A stretch of DNA of 64,000 nt from assembly GCA_026686845.1 (NCBI GenBank), contig JAIVEN010000021.1:20912001-20976000 (forward strand), given 5' to 3'. Shown piece after piece: positions 49,883-61,300 of the stretch. The position numbers and the translations under genes were made by a program. Source of the DNA: Adenanthera pavonina (taxonomy: Eukaryota > Streptophyta > Magnoliopsida > Fabales > Fabaceae). The notes beneath the pieces were generated by a model, which was not told where the DNA came from, did not search any database, and saw only the letters and a program-made list of their open reading frames with translations. Within the stretch, counting starts at the first letter, position 1; each line of letters begins with the position of its first letter.

Positions 49883-49887
49883 TCTTC

Positions 49888-49930
49888 ATCTACTACTTCT
49901 CTTCCTTTACAGCTCATTTAGTTCAAGTAC
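49888..49930. other. Continuation of the LTR-like host sequence
   Basis: The sequence after the copia TSD (CATCTACTACTTCTCTTCC) continues the DNA interrupted at 38,157. It is too short to classify alone. Confidence 0.35.
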
Positions 49931-50850
49931 TAAGGGTGTTAAATAATGTAATGTGAAGGGTGTAAGGGGATGTGAGGGGATGAAGATTACATGAGGGTTT
50001 GTTTGGTATAATATTTAGATAGGGGAGGATGATGTTTATATTTTAATAAATGAAAAATATAGATAAATAAAAAGTACTGTTTTGCCCTTATTTAAAAATA
50101 AACTCCCATCCCCTGTCACTCTTTATTCCCGGCGGCGTCACTGGCAACATCGCTACCGCTACCACTCACACACACCATCACACCACCATTCTCCTCCCTC
50201 CTCCTTCCTCCTCAACCTTCAAATTAGAAGATCAGGAAAAGCTTCAAATCAAAAGATCAGTAAAACGGCGACAAAGAAAAATGGTGAGATCTAAAGGGGA
50301 TTCCATATCAGTGACGGGATTTGTATATCCAAATGAGTACGAACTCGAACAACGATGGACAAGACTGGACGACGAGATCTGCAAGCTCCAATTCGAGTTC
50401 GGGTGAACACAAATTCGGGCGAGGATGAACGATGAACTCAGACGAGGGCAAGGATGAACTCAAACAGTGACGGACAAACTCAGGTGGGAGGAAGAAGGTT
50501 GCAATGGACAAATGACGATGGTGACATCGGACAGTGAAGAGAAGATGGGCATTACTCGATTTGGCGACAAACACAGTGAAGAACATCGAAGGTGGAGGAA
50601 AAATTTGCTGTGTTTTGTTTTCTTAATTGTTAAAGGTAGAAACGTATTTTTCCATCACTTTACACTGCAGTGAGGAGCTTCACCCTTATTTTTAAGAGTG
50701 AAGAACTTCACCTAAACTCAGGTAATATGCATTACACAAGTGAACTCCATTCCCTTAACTTTTACCAACCAAACACACATAATGAGGTGATGTAAAGAGA
50801 TTCACCTTCACACACCCTCCACTGTAAATTAACCAAACATGCCGTTAGTA
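49930..50850. mobile_element. MITE-like element with long imperfect terminal inverted repeats
   Basis: The left end (GGGTGTTAAATAATGTAATG, then GAGGGTTTGTTTGGTATAA) and the right end, read in reverse (GTGGAGGGTGTGTGAAGG, then GTGTGTTTGGTTGGTAAAA), are related inverted repeats. The interior (50,100-50,640) is relatively GC-rich and has short chance frames. Family and TSD could not be settled; hAT- or Mutator-like non-autonomous elements have such ends. Confidence 0.4.
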
Positions 50851-50891
50851 TTTGTTCGAATGTTTTGGGAAATTATTATTATTTTACTAGT

Positions 50892-50988
50892 GAGAACATT
50901 GTTTTTGCGTAACTAATTCTCCCAGTTAGGGTAGGGATGAGAACATTGTTTTTGCGTAACTAATTCTCCCAGTTAGGGTAGGGATGTA
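50892..50988. repeat. Exact two-copy tandem repeat, 49-bp period
   Basis: GAGAACATTGTTTTTGCGTA with its following 28 bases occurs at 50,892 and again at 50,941 without a mismatch, so the duplication is recent or the two copies are being homogenised. Confidence 0.9.
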
Positions 50989-51700
50989 GTCTAACTGGAA
51001 TTGATTAAAGTTTACTCTGAGATTATAACTCTTGTTCTTAATTAAATTCTTTCAATACATTTATGTTCAATTATATCTGTCTCTTTTGTGCTTTATTATG
51101 GATTTTGTGACTGACCACCATGAGATTCATTCTGTGGGTGAGCTTGATAGACTGAAAGGTGAAGAACAAACTTAAACCTAAAGAGATGACATAAACAAAA
51201 ATTCTATTGATGGAATTAGGTGTTTATAGTGACTTTAGTTGTAACTTCAAGGTTTAATTAAGGATTTTAGTTGCATGAGAGTGAATTAGAACCTAATTAA
51301 ATACGGACTAATTGACTGAAAGGTAATTAGGATAAATTAGAAATAAATGTCACTATAACTATAGAAAGAGTCAAATTAAGAGTAACTTTAGTTGTCTCTA
51401 GAAGATGAACCCAAATTCCTTAGCGCTCATAGTGATTGAATTAAACTCAACATAATTGCTTTCTATATTGTGTTACTCTTATTTTAGTCTTTGGTTAACT
51501 TTTCACAAATTGTTCGTCTTTCACTAAAATTACTTAATTGAGTGAATCATAACCTCCCTTGGGTTCGACTCCTGGAATACTCCAGGATATTTTCTATTAC
51601 TGCGATCGACCCTATATATTTGCAGGTTCTCGATCACTACTGAAATTTTTACATTTCAACACCTAGTGAACCGTATTTGATAGTCATCCTCAAATCAAGT
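50989..51700. other. Probable gypsy LTR end and leader
   Basis: Text such as CCTCCCTTGGGTTCGACTCC (about 51,552) followed by ACTGCGATCGACCC resembles the conserved end of Tat/Ogre- or Athila-type LTRs. The usual TGGCGCC primer site does not follow. Together with 37,216-38,157 it may be one LTR split by the copia element. No gene. Confidence 0.4.
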
Positions 51701-53990
51701 ATTTGGAAATTCTAGTAAGATGGAAAGAACTCTAGTAGTCAACCACATTTGGTCCAGAGTGCCATGGAGACTTAACCGGGGCTATACAAACAGTTGACTA
51801 GTCCAAATGATGTGAATAGAGGAGATGGGTAAAGTAGAAAGATGAAGAAAATAAAAGGAAGGTAGAAGAATCTGAGAGAGAAAAGCAAGAACTCAAGGGA
51901 ACAGAAAAATATCACAAATCTCAACTAAATCATTAATCAAAGTTTTGAATACAACTAAGCAGAAAAGCTTTTATTTATAAAGCTGAAATTTTTGTCTTAC
52001 TAGAGTTCTACGATAGGAAAATTATCTAAACAAAAGATAAACTAAATTCTAAAAATAAATAAAAGATAAAATCTAAATCCTAATAAATTTAAAATAAAAT
52101 AAAATAAATATAAATATCCTAATAAAATAACTTTATTTAAAATTCTAATGATAAAGATAAATAATTATAATTATATTAGGATTATCTATTCTTCATTATT
52201 CTCCCTAATTTGAAAAAATTCTTCTCTATAAAGTTAAAACTCTACGTAACATCTAAATCTAGAAAACCTTTTCAACAAACAAAATAATGTAGGATGAAAC
52301 CTAAGCAAACAAATTAGATGCATGACATACATCAAAGAAACAACTTTCAATCCTATTCATACCCTTAGAACCTCACTAACATTGAAGGGACTATCTTTTC
52401 GCTTATCTTTCCTTCTTCCTTGGTTGTTCTTCATTTGCCCATGACATAACTTCATCCCACCATACTTGATTACTTCTTCATATGCCACATGACATTTCTA
52501 GCCAGGAAAAACCATAGGCTTGCTTATTGGCAATTTGTCATAAATTTAAGAGGAAAATTGCTTAGTATATGAGCTAAACAATATTCTTGAATATTAACCA
52601 ATCAAACAGCTTGATAACAACTAGAACAATTACACAAAACTATATCTATAGTATATAACCATAATTATGATCACCCATAGAAATTGACAAACTTTGGTGA
52701 ACTAACATAGTAAAGGAGACTTTGAGGCCAACAATAAGTGACATTCTAGCAAATGAATCCCTTTTAGACATTTTATCAAACATCCTGCTTTGCATACTCA
52801 AAAAGAAGCACTAGAACTCAAACTCAAGACAGCAACCATTGAGCATACAACTTAGAACAACAATTATTGAGTTAGATGAATACTTTGCAAGAACAAGATA
52901 GGAGGAAGAAGTTAAAGTTGAGACTTAAATGAAAACAAAAGAGATGAGATTTTGGTGAGGACCCCGGGCAAACACAAACACCAAACAGGGATTAGATGGG
53001 GTGCATGAATTGAGAATGGGATTAGATTGTCTCATCTAAAAATTGCAAATATAATGACAAATGCTTACCAATTTTTTCAGAACACTGTGCAAGCAATAGA
53101 TAGAGGACACCGACCCAACTTCTAACAACAAACTCACAACCTCTTAATCATTGGAATACTTCACCATCGCCACATATGCCATCTTTAACAAACGCACTGA
53201 GGGAACACTCCTCCATCGTCTTCGAGTTCAAGGTCGAGCGCAAAATGCTTTGTTCGGTCGAGCCAACAGCACTTTGCGATAATCTTTTTCTTTTTCCATA
53301 TTAGTCAGGGGCATTTGAGTAATTATATATGATGTCTTTATTTTACAAAACTCCCTTGATCCTTTGGTCTCATAAATTTTGCCTGAGGTTCCAATTCCCA
53401 AATATGTTTTTTTTAAGTCTCATTTCCCAATTTTGCCTTTATTTTTTCCCCTTAAAAAGTCTAAGTCTTCAACTCCACCAACCCAAATCCTCGTCGTCTC
53501 CACTTGATCCCACGGCTTCTTTCTTTCCTTTGGATTACTTTTGTCTTGGCCTTCACGCACAAGTCATCTTTTTTACAACATGGCCTAACACAGATATTAT
53601 TGTATGCAAATTACAAATAGTTCAGCCCTAGTAAACTAAAATTGACCCTGGCTGATTTAACTTGCATAAATTTGGAAAGCATTCAAATCTAAAATGTGAT
53701 AACCTGCTATTTAAAAATAAAATAAAATAAACTCAATTTTCAACCCTTTTGGTTAACTGTAATGATTGTTTCTAGAGACACTTGGCCTTCTTCTCCAAGA
53801 CATACAAAGCTAGATTAAAAAAACAAATGGATTTTGTATTGAAGAAAGCTCATCTTGGACACGTTTCCATTAAAAAAACTAAGATTTGACCGAAACCTTA
53901 CATTTAAATATTTGACACAAAATTGACCTCTCGTATAAATTTCATGGTTTGAGAGTTCGTAAGCATCAGACAACCTTACTACTACTAAGC
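51701..53990. other. Intergenic DNA upstream of the P450 locus
   Basis: AT-rich sequence with no recognisable gene. The frame at 53,329-53,631 has no family resemblance. No clear TATA box for the P450 was identified within 200 bp of its start codon. Confidence 0.5.
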
Positions 53991-56161
53991 ATGGAAGACA
54001 CAGTGCTATATCCGCTACTGCTAGCTTTGCTGTGTGTGATCTTTTATGGTGTCCTGAGGGGTTTCCATTCCATTTGGTGGAAACCCAAACTGTTAGAGAG
54101 GCACTTGAAGCAACAAGGAATTATGGGTACCACTTACAGGCCTCTGATTGGAGACATGAAAGAATTTGTGAAGCTGATAACTGAACCCTGGTCTAAACCT
54201 ATAAATCTGGACCACAAGATTGTTTCAAGAGTTGATCCATTCACTCTAAAGAATGTGCAGAAATATGGTAATTACCTTGCCTTAGGCTAAAATTTAACAT
54301 TGTTGCTGATTGCTGGACCATGAGTGCTTGGTCAGAGATCTGCATATTTTTACCATTATGTCACTATTTTCAAATTCCTTAGGGAGGATGTCCATGTTCT
54401 GGTCTGGGACAAGTCCAAGGTTGATCATCAAGGATCCAAACCTGATGATTGAGGTGTTGTCTAATAAGCAAGGTCATTTTGGAAAGCCACCATTGAATCC
54501 TAACATTCTCATTATAAGCAGAGGTTTGACAACTTTGGAAGGTGAGAATTGGGCAAGACGCAGAAGAATTCTGAATCCTGCATTCCACCTAGAGCGATTG
54601 AAGGTACTGTTTTGATGATATACAAAAACTGAATGTCATATTCTTTGGCAAAACTACTAGAATTAAACTATTCTAGACTTGACAAGTGTTTTAGAAATTT
54701 TGTTTTTTTCTTTACTTGAAAGGATATGTTGCCAGTATTCTCAACCAGCTGTAGCAAGATGATAGAAAGATGGCAGAACATGACTAACCTTGAAGGACAA
54801 TGTGGACATTGATGTCTGGCCTGAGCTTCAAAAGCTTACTGCCGATGTAATTTCTCGGGCAGCATTTGGTAGCAACTATGAAGAAGGAAAGCGTACTTTT
54901 GAACTTCTGAGAGAGCTCATGATTCTGGTTGTTGAAGCCATGAGGACTTTATACGTACCTGGATTCAGGTTCAATTCCATTTTCTTTTACTCTGTTTCAT
55001 TTTCATTGAAACTGGCTAATTAAGCTTGAATCATATATACACATCAAGAAGTCAACAACACATGGGAAAGTGTTCTCAGGATTAACTTCATGAGTATAGT
55101 AACTCTTTTACGAATCCTACTCCTGATATATGAATTCTGATTAGCTTAAAGTAATATTCTTTAAACTGATAACAGTCACCATGGTGAGTGCTGAGAGATA
55201 TTCTGGCATTTCCCCCTTGGTTCGTACTTATAGTTTCTTAATAATCCATCGCCTACTTTAGGTTTATTCCAACTAAGAAAAACCAAAGAAGAAAAGAACT
55301 GGACAGAGAGATCAGATCAATGTTAAGAGATTTGATTCAAAGGAAAAAGCATTCCATGAGACAAGGACAATCTAGAAACGATGACTTGCTGGGTGTGTTC
55401 CTGCAATCAAATGAATGTCAGATGACCGAGGAAGATGTTGTAGAAGGGTGCAAGCAATTTTATGTAGCTGGTTGACATGGACAATGATAGTACTAACCAT
55501 GCACCCAGATTGGCAAGAAAAGGCAAGCAAGGAGGTCCTAGAAATTGGTCAGAAACAGGAATTGGACTATAAAACCATAACCAACTTCAAAATAGTAAGT
55601 ATTTCACGAAGACAACTTATTTCTTCTCGATATACTACATCAATTCATTTCTTACCTGCAACATATTAAATTGGGTTTGAAGGGTGCATTCCTTACTGTA
55701 GTTATTCATCAAACTTTCATAAAAATATCGTCTTTCTGCAGATAAACCTGATACTACATGAAGTTCTGAGGTTATATCCACCGGTGATTGCTCTGTATCA
55801 ACATACATATGAGGAAACAAAGATGGGAGATATCACCCTTCCTGCTGGAGTTGATCTTACACTGCCAATTTTGCTACTTAATCGTGATCCTGAAATTTGG
55901 GGAGATGACGCAGACGAATTTAAACCAGAGAGATTCTCTGAAGGCATCTTGAAGGCATGTAAGGATCAATTCGCATTCTTTCCTTTTAGTTGGGGACCAA
56001 GGACTTGTATTGGCCAAAATTTCACCATGCTAGAAGCTAAGATGGCTTTAGCTAAGATTTTACAACATTTCTCATGGGAGTTCTCTCCTTACATTCACGC
56101 TCCTTACACAGTTATGACTCTTCAACCACACGGAGCTCAAATCACATTGCGCCAGCTCTAA
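53991..56161 (+). pseudogene. Cytochrome P450, CYP72 clan (CYP72A-like), disrupted
   Basis: Five exons: 53,991-54,267, 54,383-54,603, 54,723-54,968, 55,262-55,594 and 55,742-56,161, all with GT..AG borders and phases that fit. Landmarks: an N-terminal anchor (LYPLLLALLCVIFYGVLRG), the Trp-rich hinge (SIWWKP), WARRRRILNPAFH (C-helix), a K-helix EVLR followed by LYPP, PERF, and the haem loop FSWGPRTCIGQNF (Ser where Gly is usual, Cys kept). Two lesions break it. One extra base in exon 3 near 54,806 shifts the frame before DVWPELQKLTADVISRAAFG. In exon 4 at about 55,473 roughly 22 nt are missing, removing the QETTS part of the I-helix oxygen-binding motif and shifting the frame again between FYVAG and LTWT. 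CYP72 members oxidise terpenoids and other small molecules at the ER; the substrate cannot be told here. It converges with RPC4, 670 bp away. Confidence 0.9.
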
Positions 56162-56831
56162 CAAGTTGTAAGCTAGAGTATGCATTTCCATTTAGTAAAT
56201 AAGGCTATGGTATTTGGCCAAAGTATATCTGTTTAATGTATTTCCTTGCCCGCTTAACTGTTCTCATGAATGCAATCTACTCTCACCTCAGTTAGAGAGT
56301 TCATACTGCATACCATTTGTTTACCCTCAGATTGATGCATTTGGAGGTTAAATTTGCTTGTGTTATGATTAAAATGCAAATATTCCCTAGCACGAAAGAC
56401 AATACAACGCTTGGTCTTGAATTGAAGCTTCTATCCAATGTCTCATAACCATCAGGAGGGCTAAAACAACTTAAAAGTTTTGTTGGTTATTATTTTTGAA
56501 TTTAATTGTGGAAAAGTGAGAAAAGCAAGTAAAGAACCACGCTTTGATAAAATAACATGACTGTAAAGCTATTCTCAATTCATAAATTGCAGTGGTTGCA
56601 TGAGATGAGAAACTCACGATGGAATCTGAGGAAACAAAGAATCTCAAAAGTAAGAATTATAGAGATAGATTGCATAAACTTCTTTTTCTTTTGCAACATA
56701 GTCTTTTTTCGTTCAATCTAAAACAAAACTTCAATTTTTTTTTTCCAACTTCTCTTCATATTTTTTAAAGAATAAATCAAACGATTTCATAAATTTAAAG
56801 AACAAGCTCCATGAGAAACGTGTTGAATTTA
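56162..56831. other. Convergent intergenic region
   Basis: Short AT-rich spacer holding the 3' ends of the P450 (+) and RPC4 (-). It should contain both polyadenylation regions. No further gene is seen. Confidence 0.6.
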
Positions 56832-59530
56832 TCATAAATCAGCCATGCTGTCTGTTATGGCATCTACATCTGGAGTTATAGTAACATGCTTACTGATCTC
56901 TCCAATAGTGCAACAATGCTTCTCAGCAGTATTGACTGCAACAACATTTTGGGCAAACGCACACTCCATGCCTGGGGAAACCTGCAACCATTTGAGAAAA
57001 GCAAACGCAAAATCAAGTTCCAACTGAAACTGAAGTGACCATATTCACCTTCACATCAACAACAACAACAATATTAGCCTTATCCCACTATGTGGAGTCA
57101 GCTTCATGAGTCATACGACGTCAGTGGACTCTATCAAGTACCATCTCCTCAAATAAATCATTTCATATTCACCTTCACATCAATTCACATAAAAGGAATG
57201 GGAATTTCAAGAGTAATGCAATAACGGGTTTTAAATGTAACTGAACAAATGAAAAAAACTATCAGAAACAATTGCTTTTGTTTTTTTTACCATGCTTTAA
57301 CTTCATTTTATCAAAAATATAGTATGGTTCAAAGTCCCAAAGCAATTCATAGTTTTGTATTTTGAGTATTTAAATAACAAGAATTGATGCCAAAAAACTT
57401 GGATCGACACCCTGTAATATAGCTACTGAATGCAGTACTTACATCATAAAGCGTATCACCAAGATTCAGCTTTACCGCACCACTCCTGTATACAAGCAAT
57501 TTACCCAATAATCCAGATGGCGCCTCGTTCAGATTACAGGGCCTCTCCACAGCTCGGGCCCCTACAGGTGGTTTGGAGCTTGAAGATACATCCTGGACGC
57601 CAGCAGTAGCTGGCTGTTTAATCATAGGCAAAGTTGGTGGTAACTTAAGCAAAAACAATCTTGTCTCTGGATTCTCCTCCTACCGTCAAGTTACTCAAAC
57701 AGAATTACGATTTATGATAAATAAATTGACCTAAACATAAAAATTATTTCTTTTTTGGTCCTAATTTCAGATTATTTACCAATACGCCAAGCTCCATTGC
57801 TGGATTTGATGAATTTTCATCATAGTTTAAGGATTCTGCAGCCTCCCCAAACTCCTCCTCATCAAGAAGTTCTATTACATAAATGCAAATTAAATACACT
57901 TGATATTGAACAAAACAAAACGACCTTCAAAATAACTGAAAAATAAATCCTCAACTCTTGAAGAAGAACAAAAAGTATCAACAGTTGATAATGCATGTAT
58001 TGGACCAGAAGTCCACAACCGTCATAGATATGTAGCAGGTTAACAAGTCAAGTTGAGAAGTTGACACCATTAAATGACTCTGGCATTAAAATTTCCTCTA
58101 TTGTTCTACTCATCCTTTTTCCTAAGTTGTCTGTTGGAACATACCTGGATTTCCTGAATACGGCCTCCTCAAAGGAAGACTTACTGGATAATAACTGTAA
58201 TAGTCCTACAGCAAAATCCAGCAAACCATTAACTCAGAAGAAGAAGAATGCACAACTATGCCTCTAAATGCACACAGAGGAAACAAAAACAATTTCTTTT
58301 TTATTTGACTCGGGTATGCTTACCCATGGCTCTTTGTATTCTTTCTCTCTGACACCTGTGTTGAAAGCATCGCAAAAAAATTGTAATTACAAGGGCAATG
58401 CAAAGATCTAATAGCCTCAGAGATATATGACTTGAAAGAGAGGCTGCCTGAATGGCAACGTACCAAAGGTTGAACTCTGAGAGCTGCCACCATTACTCCC
58501 ACCCCAGGGAGCGTGATATGATTTGATTGAAGCTGATGCACCTCCAATACCAAAAGCAATTTGCGAAGCTGACACTGCAAACAAAGGATGAACAATGCAG
58601 TTTTAAAAAACCAAAAATATGCGAATAAAACTGCTCCTACATTAACCAAAACTATATCTTGTCAGGCATCGCTTTGAGATCTCTATATCTCAAGGGATCT
58701 ATAAACCAGAGATACAAAGCATTTAAATTGTCCGACTTTAACTTCACTTTTTGATGTGCAAGGAGCCTGCAAAAGTGCCCAACATAGTAATGCTGCAAAC
58801 AATTGAGATGGTAAGTTCTTCTGATGCTATTCCAATCTCTTTAACTAAATAAAATAAATCTCTGAATCTTCTCTCTGAGGATTGAATAGAAGAATATAAT
58901 CTATTTTGATGGTGAAGTTATCAAGAACCAAAAGAAGGATCAATCTTAGGCTTAAGATGATGAGAAATTGAGAACAGAAAACCAGCCCCAATACACTGAA
59001 ACTGCATAAAATGGATCAAAGATATCGAAACAGAATGAAGTAATAGACTAAACCTTTTTTCTCAAGCTTAGGCTTAGCCTTCATTGAACTCTCCTGCGAG
59101 AAAGGAAGAAATTTTCAACAGGGGATATCTGAGTGAAAAAGAGAATTGAATCAGAAAAACAAATGAAAATGGAAGTACATATACATTAAAACGGCACAGC
59201 AAGTCCCTAGCCTGAACAGCATCCGCATCATCAACCACTTCACTGAAAAAAACAACCCAGGTAGAGGTAGAGCAGTCAATAGGATGATTGAATTGAGATG
59301 TGCTACGTAAATAATAGAATGTCACATACGTTTTAACTTCTTTCTTGGGCACCCTACGAGGTGGAGCTTTTGGTGCAAATTTTACCTGCAAACAGTTCAA
59401 GTTATTCATCAACTTCTCAAGATATCCAAAGAGTAAAATTAAACGAGTTTAGTTGTTTAATAAACATATTCAATTCAAAACATACCTTCCTTGGGCCACC
59501 AGCAGTTTGTTTTGATGCATTTGAATCCAT
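56832..59530 (-). CDS. RPC4: RNA polymerase III subunit RPC4 (RPC53 homologue)
   Basis: Ten coding exons on the - strand join into 293 codons without a break: 59,530-59,486, 59,385-59,330, 59,242-59,185, 59,093-59,054, 58,574-58,464, 58,355-58,324, 58,205-58,145, 57,871-57,780, 57,679-57,443 and 56,981-56,832. Every intron is GT..AG and all phases agree. The N-terminus carries the family's basic motif (KFAPKAPPRRVPKKEVKT, residues 17-34) and ADAVQARDLL. REKEYKEPWDYY lies at about 107-117. The C-terminal RPC4 domain (about 166-293) has PSGLLGKLLVYRSG, KLNLGDTLYDV and TITPDVDAI. RPC4 pairs with RPC5 as the TFIIF-like module of nuclear Pol III, which makes tRNA, 5S rRNA and other small RNAs, and it acts in initiation, termination and re-initiation. 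The start is the first Met before the conserved motif. It looks functional. Confidence 0.93.
57040..57183 (-). mobile_element. Au-like SINE in the last RPC4 intron
   Basis: About 104 bp (57,060-57,163) with CAACAACAACAATATTAGCC and CCCACTATGTGGAGTC, the 3' part of the widespread plant Au SINE read in reverse (TTG tail at 57,060). It is flanked by a perfect 20-bp duplication CATATTCACCTTCACATCAA at 57,040-57,059 and 57,164-57,183. It lies in the intron between exons 9 and 10, in the sense direction of the gene. Confidence 0.88.
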
Positions 59531-61300
59531 AAGAATCTTTCTTTGATCCTTAACAAAAAAGAACATAAGACAAATGTTATATTGCTTAAGCTTGAAAAAT
59601 ACAATGATAAACCAGGAGTGAGATGCTAACATTATATTGTTGTTTATGCATCAGATCATATTGACTCAAATCAATGGCATAATTAGGAGTGGAAACATGT
59701 CAAGTCAGGCTAGACCTTGGTTAAACAAGTCAAGCCTATATTATAGGCCTTAAACCTGAGCCTGGCTTGTTGGCCTGTAATAAGCCTTCTATTAAGCTCT
59801 AGTCTAAGTCTTTAAAAGGCCTGACCTAACCTGAAACCTTTTTAAAGACTTACTAGTTTTAGTAGGCCTTCAAATAAGTTTGAAGATCAAAACCTTGTAG
59901 GTTTTAAATAGGCCTCTAGCCTACTTGAAACCTACTAATATATAAATTTTGAATATACACTATCTAAATATATGAAAAAAAAGTTCTAAATTCACAAAAA
60001 AAAATAATATACAAGACTTTACAGTATGAGTAACGATTACTTTAGGATACAATTATAAGAAAACATGAAAAAGTAAAGTGGTAGATGTTGAAAAGATGCT
60101 AACAGATGGTAAATGCATTGGTCCTACATTAAATTATTAAAGTATGTCACGTTCTATCTTTGGCATTTGGAATATTCAGCAAACAACATAAGCAAGTCCA
60201 ATAATTAGAGGAGGATGAGAAAAGCCATTCAATGGTGGTTAAATGCATTTACATCGTGAATTTAAATTGTCACCAAGTGCAAACATGTAATGTCCTTGTT
60301 TGTCATCATCTCGACATGGGGAAGGACCTTTTCAAGCCAACCCCTTCATAAATAGACCAGCATGATCAGTGAGTATCCTTGATGTCCATAAAACATCCCT
60401 GAATGAGCCTACACACAACCACTTACTCATCCTTCGCTATATAAACCGAAATTCAATACTTATTTCCCCCTAAACCATTTGACTTTCCAGCAATTTGAAT
60501 ATTTGATACTTGTTTACAATCATTCAAATGAACATCTTTCTGCAGAATAGTATAGAAACAAAAGAAGGCATACAATAAGCCACAATCATATATTCAACAT
60601 AAAGGTAAAACGAGAGAGAGAGAGAGAGAGAGAGAGAATCTCGTTTGTTTCTCAAGGGAACTCAGCATCAGCCCATTCAATTTGTTGTGTGGAGGGAGGT
60701 CGCTAAAGTTAAAAAGATTAATGATTAAGCTCAAGGACTGAAATTAATTAAAATACATCTCCAAATAAGACTCAGTCTTCACAGTAGAAAACAAACAAAT
60801 AACAAAATATATTTAAATTTAATCAGCTCTTTTCCATATGCAGAGAAAAAATTACAGATCTATAGCATCCATCTCATCATTACAAAGTAAACTAAGCCTA
60901 TATCATCTCAAAGGTAGGAACTAGGAAAAGAGGGTTAAAAATCTACCCAGCATACCTGTAAAATGGAGAGAAGAAGATCTTGACAAAGTCGAGGAGAGTA
61001 AGGGCGCAAAAGAAAGACTGTGGTAGGGGTTGAGAACACGTACTGCAGGCGTAGAGTCGCGACTACGGTGGGGGCATGCGATGGAGGCAACTCACAGCTA
61101 CGGGAGACGCCGAAGGGGTAGAGGTGGGTGATAGATGGAGGCAGCCCGCAGTCGCAAAGTCGAAGTTGGGAGACGGAGGCGGAGGCGACGCGGAGGCGAA
61201 GGTGACTTGGAGACAGAGGCAAAGGCTACGGATGGAGGCAGGGATGAGGGCAGAGCAGCTTGGGTTCTTTGGCACTCACACTTTATGTTCGTTCACATAA
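59531..61300 (-). promoter_or_regulatory. RPC4 5'UTR with intron, and promoter-proximal region
   Basis: Upstream of the start codon the leader extends to 59,548, where TTGTTAAG marks an acceptor. A matching donor (ACAG then GTATGC) lies at 60,956/60,955, so a 1.4-kb 5'UTR intron is likely. The first UTR exon would be the GC-rich 60,956 to about 61,270, which has small upstream frames (for example ATG at about 61,222). The intron holds a GA microsatellite (60,612-60,637) and, at about 59,690-59,950, a repeat rich in AAGTCAGGC/AGGCCTTAAACCTG (probable MITE). The exact transcription start is not visible. Confidence 0.45.
60612..60637. repeat. GA microsatellite in the RPC4 5'UTR intron
   Basis: Thirteen consecutive GA units. 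GA/CT runs near plant transcription starts can bind BPC/GAGA-type factors; whether this one does is not known. Confidence 0.9.

Larger units (their letters stand above)
38158..49887 (-). mobile_element. Complete Ty1/copia element, SIRE/Maximus-like, TSD TCTTC
   Basis: An 11.7-kb element with two LTRs (38,163-39,800 and 48,148-49,882), TCTTC on both sides (38,158-38,162 and 49,883-49,887), a primer binding site next to the right LTR and a polypurine tract next to the left LTR. The coding order on the - strand is gag, protease, integrase, RT, RNase H (copia order), then a 2.3-kb extra ORF region before the 3' LTR. Long LTRs, two CCHC knuckles and an extra 3' ORF are features of the SIRE/Maximus lineage; this assignment is an inference. 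Numerous stops, frameshifts and catalytic changes show that it is dead, while its structure is fully preserved. Confidence 0.92.

Noticed and set aside
53329..53631. 100-codon frame upstream of the P450
   Set aside because: Hydrophobic low-complexity text, not in frame with the P450 and with no family resemblance.
60935..61300. Ser/Pro/Arg-rich or Gly/Arg-rich frames upstream of RPC4
   Set aside because: Both strands are open because the segment is GC-rich; position and splice donor fit an RPC4 5'UTR exon better.
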